Origin: Paramecium sonneborni
Taxonomy: Eukaryota; Ciliophora; Oligohymenophorea; Peniculida; Parameciidae
Direction of reading: 5' to 3'
Assembly: GCA_905182985.1 (NCBI GenBank)
Contig: CAJJDN010000001.1
Location: forward strand, 1,000,254-1,064,253
Length of the DNA: 64,000 nt
In this document: positions 58,198-64,000 of the stretch, one piece after another
How the letters are laid out: each line of letters starts with the position of its first letter
How positions within the stretch are numbered: the stretch's first letter is position 1
Translations under genes and position numbers: made by a program
The notes under the pieces: model-generated
The model's input: the letters and a program-made list of their open reading frames with translations, nothing else
Databases searched by the model: none
What the model was told of the DNA's origin: nothing

Positions 58198-61100
58198 ATG
58201 AAAAATTTTTTATTATTGCTCTGTGCTTTTTTTTTCCAATCTTTAGGATAATATTGTGGTAGATTATTGAGAATTATTTGTTAGATACTATTTAATAGCA
58301 ATATAATGTCTATGCAACTGTAAATGAGATTTAAGAATGGGATATGAGAAAGTACTTTTTTACAGGAGAAAATTTAAAATATCAAATAAGTGAAGATTGT
58401 CCATACTTTGAGACAATTGATCCATTTGCAGAGATTGGAGATGCAACCAGTCATAAAGATCGTAATTAATAAAAAATAAAAATATAGCTTCAATTGGACT
58501 AATAAGAAGTCTTAAGGCTTCTAGATCATTAGAAAATGGAGTATGGTTAAATGATTTTATATTCTTAGAGTAAAATAATACTGATGTTGATGTATTCTAT
58601 TCTTTAGGGTATATTGTATAAATTTATTCATTATAGAGATCCATAATAAATGGATGTAGTTCCTTCATTTAATCGATAGATAAATGTGAGAAATAATACA
58701 AAGAACTTAGTGTGTTTTGATTTAGATTTCTTGACAAATAGTAAGATAATTGTGGATTGTTATCAAAGAGATTTTGATGATGAGACAAAAGGCTATATGA
58801 ATGGGTTTATTGTAGTAGACATAGCTGATCCAGATTAATATGCTCTATATCCTAATGAGCATCCTGAAGGTGATATATATAACCATACAGAACATAGAAA
58901 AATAGTATTTCACAATTACACTAATAAAAATGGAGATAGAGAATCTCTATTATTTAGAGGTGAGCCTACTTGGGCTACAGAAAATGCAGATATTGTAATT
59001 AATAAATTGGATGATGATTGTGAATTAGAAGTTTACAAATTTGATGATAAATTTCAATTAATTAATCCGTCACCAATTACTATTTTGACTAAAAAAGTAT
59101 TAGCAACCTTATTAGGAACTCCTGAATCTTAATAAAAGTTTTATTTAGTTGATTTCTAAATAGAACCTGATGGAAGTATTTATGTTTTAGATGCTTTTAA
59201 TGGAGTTTATGTTTTATACTTCGAATCTATTCATTTATAATGGTAACTCAAAAGTCACATTAATCCTCCTTACATTACACAATGTTATGGATTTGATGTT
59301 AATTATCTAATTAATGATAATGGAAATGTTACTTAATAATTGGTTTTAGTATTTTAAAATTCAGCAAATTTTTATGAAAATGATCAACAAAAATTTACAA
59401 TCAAAACTCCAATTCTAACTAGTTATAAAGAATTTTAAGTCTAAATGAGTTAATAATATTTGGTGTTGAAAATTAATTCATATATTTACTTTTATAATTC
59501 AGGTACAGGTGAAAAACTGTATACATATACTCAAGATATATTTGATTAGGTGATTATAAATCCTTATGAACCAGATTTATTGGGAATAAATGAAAATTCT
59601 GCTTATAAATTCTTAATTAGTAATGGTTTACTTCGTTTAAAGTAGATGGATATTCCTAATGATGGAATAAAGTCTTACACATTAAGAGCAATATCCTTAG
59701 ATGACCCATCAAAGGAATGTTAAGTTTCTATTAATGTATAGGTGCTTAAATAGAATGATATTTTAATTAGAGAATAAAGTTATCATCCTTTTCCAGCAAG
59801 TTTAACAGCACCATCTGGTCCGATTTCAATAGACTTAATTGCATCAGGACCAAACTTAAAATATAATTCATTAGACTCACTTCAAAACTTAAGGGGTAAT
59901 AATAAAGTTATTTTATAAATTAAAACTTTATGGGATTTATAATTAAATGGTATAATCTTACCAGAACCTAAAGATGTAGTATATTCTGATGTTTAAGTTA
60001 ATGGAGATTTAGGTATATTTTATTTGTTATTTTAAATCCCATCAAAAGTTGTATTTATATATAGATGTTCTCATTCATTGATAGATCAAAAATAAGCTAA
60101 TTGTAAAGATTATGATAAACTTTAATTGGATCAATTAATTAATAAAACTAAGCATTCTTTCCAATGGTCGGTTGAGGCTCTTTAGATCACATTAATACAT
60201 TAGGATACTGATTATTCTATTTAAATTTATAAAGCTGCTGGAGGATATTTTTAGAATGTTGGCACTATTAAAGTTAATAAAGATTCTATTGATAATAAAA
60301 TAAATTCAGTAACTTTTCTAGAAAATGAAATTTATGTGGTTTAATCTAAATTAAAGAAGGTTTAAATATATTCAAAATATATGCCTTTTGAATTGATCTA
60401 TGAAATTACTGATAGTAAGTTAAATTAATTTAATGTGAAAGGAGATTTTATACCTTAAAGAGTATTTGCAAATAAGAAAGCCAAATCCTCTTTAATTTTT
60501 ATTTAAACAATAACTGAATTGTTTATTGGAATATTCTCTAATAATAAAATATCAACTTTTGTTTTGTAAAAGGAAATTACTATAATTCCTGAAGCGCAAA
60601 TTGAAGTGGCTATAGGAATTGAGAACTTTTTTATTATTTAGAAATTAGATGATAAAGATCTTATTGAAGAATATAATTATAAACATATGAATAGAATATA
60701 TAAAACAAAAGATTTACCATTATTTGATTATAAATTATAAAAGCCTTTAACTGTAGATTATTCCTCTTAAACAGGATGGTTATTTTTAAGGGCAAAAGAT
60801 GATAAATAAACAGTAATTTTAGTCTATGAACCAGGAGTAGTATCACATAATTGTCTTCAAACAGTATTAGAATGCAAATCTTTCATTTAAGATGAATAAA
60901 AATTTGACATGGCTCTAGATGGTAGTAATCAAATGTTTTTATATTTTAATAATAATACTGATCATAGATTCTTAAGTATATTAGCTAAATCTGAACTATA
61001 TGCCATTCCTTATTTAGATTCATAAGATTATGTTATAGATGTTTTTACGGGAATTTAAATCACAAATTTCCCTAAAAACAATCCATTGATAGTTTAAAAT

Positions 61101-62808
61101 CGTATAAAGATTCTTAATTCCCAAAGCATTGTTACAATTAAATAATAATTATTTGATAGTAAATAAAAGGTCTTTAAATTTGAAAAACAAGAAGGCGAAT
61201 AAATTATTGATATGGATACTAATTGGTATAATGGATAAGTTACCAGTTTTTCTGTCCATTGTTAAACATGTGGTTCAAATTTATCTATAAGACCTAATAT
61301 TTAAAGAGTGGCAGATGGATAAGATATGATATATGGTATTATTGATGGTGCTATTTATGGAGAATATGGTTAAGTATATCAAACTAGAAATTCTATAATT
61401 TTCTAAGATTAGAAAGGTTAATTTGTGTCAAAGTTTGATATTAAATTAACAACACAAAACTGTGAATTAATTACTGTATCAGATGATTTAAATTATATAT
61501 TCTCTAGTTGGCATAACACCAAAAATGAAGTTGGCATTTATGTTAGTATATGCTCATAATAAGAACAATAAAAATATTGCTAATAATATAGATAAGGATT
61601 TTCAACTATAGCTGGAATTTAAAAGATATCTAAAATTTAAATGGCAGATAAAAAGAATTTAATTATTTTGAATACTAATCCTGAAAATTTTGATTCTATT
61701 GATAATATGATTGTTGTAGCCACATTTAATTATGATGAAATTAGTTTTTCCGTTCAAAAGAAATATCTTATAAATGACTAATATGTTGGAAGTAAATTTT
61801 TATAAATTGGTGATTTTGACATTGCAAAATATTCAATTAATAATATGAGCTTTACCACCATTATTTTTACAGATATCAATGAAGGTCTTTATTTTGCTCA
61901 TTTTTACTATGATGCCTCAGGAACTATCTCTAAAAGCATTTCAGAATTGTTTAAAATTTAATCAATTTAAGATAATTAACTTCATCTAGAAGAAAACACT
62001 AAATTTTATTAAGTTAGAGTAATCTTTAACAAAGTTGTTGGAACTATTCTTTAACTTAACATTTTAGTAACAACTAATAATGTTGCACATTATGTAATTG
62101 CTTTTGATTTAGATATATCATAACCTACCTAAATTATTTCAATCATTAAGAAAAATACAAAATTATTATACGTCCTAACTCCATATAGTACATGGCCTAC
62201 TATTGATAAAATTGCTTATGTGAATGGATATGTTGCTATTCCATATACAGATTCAACTTCACTTCTTATTGGAATTTATGATCTCCCTAATAATAGGCCA
62301 GTAAATGTGATTACCATACCTTTTACTCACTCTATTAGTGCAAATTACGAAAATCCATTACCTATTGATTTTGCCCTACTATTAACTAAAGACTTAGAAT
62401 CTAAATTTGTAATTTATATTTTTATTCTAGCCTAATCTTTATTTAAATATCAATTATGATTCTAAATCAGATGAATATTTAATAGAAAAATATTAATTAA
62501 GAGCAGATCCCTAATTAATCTTAAGAAATTCAATGAGTCTAGATGATGAAGTACCTATAACACTATAACTCTCAAATGACTTTACATAATCCATTGGACA
62601 AGCTTATTTGAAAATTAATGATTCTCCTCCACCTGATGATGATAAATCAAAGTAAAATTTTCTATTTATTTAAAGTTCCAATTTGTGGTGGATTATTTTA
62701 ATTGGAGTTGTTGGACTAATTTTGCTTGTGGTTATTGGCTTTTACATATACAAAAAAATATTTAAAAAAAAAACAGTATATAGAAGTAAAATACCATTAG
62801 ATGAATGA
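58198..62808 (+). CDS. Large receptor-like type I membrane protein, second of a tandem pair
   Basis: Five introns (26, 26, 28, 22 and 24 nt) leave 1,495 codons, close to its neighbour's 1,499. It shares the plan: signal peptide MKNFLLLLCAFFFQSLGQYC, beta-rich ectodomain (DGSIYVLDAFNGVYVLYF matches NGDVYILDADQGIYLYRV), DSPPPDDDKS linker, helix WWIILIGVVGLILLVVIGFY and a basic cytosolic tail. Blocks such as TTNNVAHYVIAFDLDIS against TTNNVAQYAITFSFDIS prove common ancestry. Several intron positions also correspond. Tandem duplication followed by wide divergence is likely. Confidence 0.8.
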
Positions 62809-62967
62809 AAACTTTCTTATTAAAAATTTTTAAATATGTTTTATAATTCTTCTCTTAGAACAAGAAAAAAAAATGGTGTAAAATCAAGCAATTATACTCA
62901 ATATTAATTATTTATTTTTTTGAGATAAGAAAATAAATTTAAACTAAAAGAGTCAACATAAATATTT

Positions 62968-63705
62968 TCATTTCTTGTCGGATAATTTTTTTTATCCAGT
63001 AAATATCTTTTCTAAATCTCCAGAAACTTTGGTTTTAATCTCATTTTTTAATGAGGATATGATTTCTATATGTGTTTCTTTAGATTATTCTCTAGTTTTT
63101 TAATCCTATTATTTTGTGTCATGAAGCTTTTGCTCTAAACTCTCTACTTATCTTTATAGATCTGAACATTCTTATTCTAATTGTTTTATCCTTTATCTAT
63201 ATTCAGCCTATAAAATTTAATGTATATTTTATACTTTTTTTTCTTCTTCAGACAAAAACTTTCTCATTCCAAAAGCAATACTTGATGCATATAAAGTTTA
63301 ATATGTTTATATAACCATTCGAAATTCATTACGAACAGTCACAAGCAACATACCTCTTTCAGCACAATTTATTGTAATTTATCGTATCAATTCATCAAAA
63401 CATTATGAATACAACTCCTCTCTTATTGGACATAATCCAGTTTCTCTAGAAAGCCTTTATTATAACCATTTATCTAATTTGTCTTATAATTCCAGCACAT
63501 CTTATTTAGTTGAGGGTGCAGGAGAAACACATTAAATTTGTAATTAATTTTTCTAATGATTAAATTCTCTAGGCAATAGAATAGCATTCAAAATATCTTC
63601 TGTATTACTTGGAGGTAATGATTTGATTTATTTTTTTTAACTGTTTGATATTAGAATTGGATTACTATATTTAACTAAGCTTGGAGATGGTAATATGTCA
63701 TTCAT
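62968..63705 (-). CDS. DNALI1: Inner-arm axonemal dynein light chain p28
   Basis: One 27-nt intron (gtataaaat...tttatag) leaves 237 codons, matching the 230-260 residues of the family. MNDILPSPSLVKYSNPIL is the typical start. NTEDILNAILLPREF, RLSRETGLCPIREELYSQ, CFDELIRQITINCAERG and FRMVIQTYQTLYASSIAFGM follow the p28 consensus closely. The C-terminus is coiled coil (YRQRIKQLEQECSDLQRQV). p28 pairs with actin or centrin on single-headed inner-arm dyneins of motile cilia. With DRC7 and the divergent tubulin it gives the region a ciliary theme. Confidence 0.94.
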
Positions 63706-64000
63706 TAATTATGATAATATTCACAGATATTTAATTACTAATAGGAATTAATTAAAAATATTGATATTATCAAATAGATTACCCTTTATTTCTCTTTCTC
63801 TAGTTCTAAGTTAATAGATTCTAAAGAAAGAATTAAACAACTTATATATAGTTCTAAAATATAAGAATTTTATTTTTATTATTTCAGATTGTTAGATATT
63901 TATAAGATAAATCGGTTTATCTAGACAAAATTTTTAAGTTAATTCAGAACAATTTTAATTTATTTGAATAAAAATATATTTAAACAAAGAAATTTAAGAT
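63706..64000. other. Upstream of p28, window end
   Basis: AT-rich with no convincing frame. It should contain the p28 promoter. Confidence 0.4.

Noticed and set aside
1..64000. TGA reassigned to tryptophan
   Set aside because: Conserved Trp residues in PRP3, RBM22, the kinases and p28 are all TGG, and nearly all genes end at TGA with the expected C-terminus. The few internal TGAs are better treated as exceptions.

Overview
The window is macronuclear-type DNA of a ciliate, almost certainly Paramecium or a close relative. It is very AT-rich, gene-dense and has tiny intergenic gaps. Almost every recognisable protein reads through TAA and TAG as glutamine and ends at TGA, and reading frames are restored by removing introns of about 20-35 nt of the form GTA...TAG. 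Under the standard code the genes are shredded, so all calls here were read by eye with TGA as the only stop. Lengths that divide exactly by three after intron removal were used as a check.

Layout. 1-14.6 kb: a truncated secreted protein, a repeat and gene-fragment zone, PRP3, a frame-broken coiled-coil locus, an RRM protein, a small secreted protein, a Pin1-like isomerase remnant, three overlapping copies of one stretch separated by single N characters (probably unmerged contig ends), a foldback element, the splicing factor RBM22/SLT11 and a coiled-coil gene. 14.6-17.5 kb: gene-free DNA and a decayed non-LTR retrotransposon. 17.6-29.3 kb: a B-box-like protein, a Gln/Asn-rich protein, the axonemal DRC7, a cyclin-dependent kinase, an unknown large protein and a ZC2HC1-type zinc-finger protein. 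30-42 kb: a coiled-coil protein, a divergent cytochrome c, the micro-gene OST4, a prolyl-hydroxylase-like protein with a changed metal ligand, a CCT-motif protein, a secreted protein, an alpha/beta hydrolase, a bZIP factor and a very divergent tubulin. 42-52 kb: a WD40-like gene (part of it artificially repeated), small membrane and coiled-coil genes, a short importin-beta-binding-like protein, a CK1 kinase head to head with a mitochondrial carrier, and a second copy of the hydrolase. 53-64 kb: two tandem, similar receptor-like membrane proteins of about 1,500 residues and the inner-arm dynein light chain p28.

The gene content is housekeeping plus ciliary: splicing (PRP3, RBM22), cilia (DRC7, p28, tubulin), kinases, mitochondrial transport and electron transfer, and surface proteins. 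I found no bacterial-style operon, CRISPR array, or convincing tRNA or rRNA gene. The most unusual items are the tubulin without its glycine-rich GTP signature, the hydroxylase with His replaced by Tyr, the CCT-motif protein, two start codons 7 bp apart, and the retrotransposon repeat that occurs twice, each time near a member of the same gene family.
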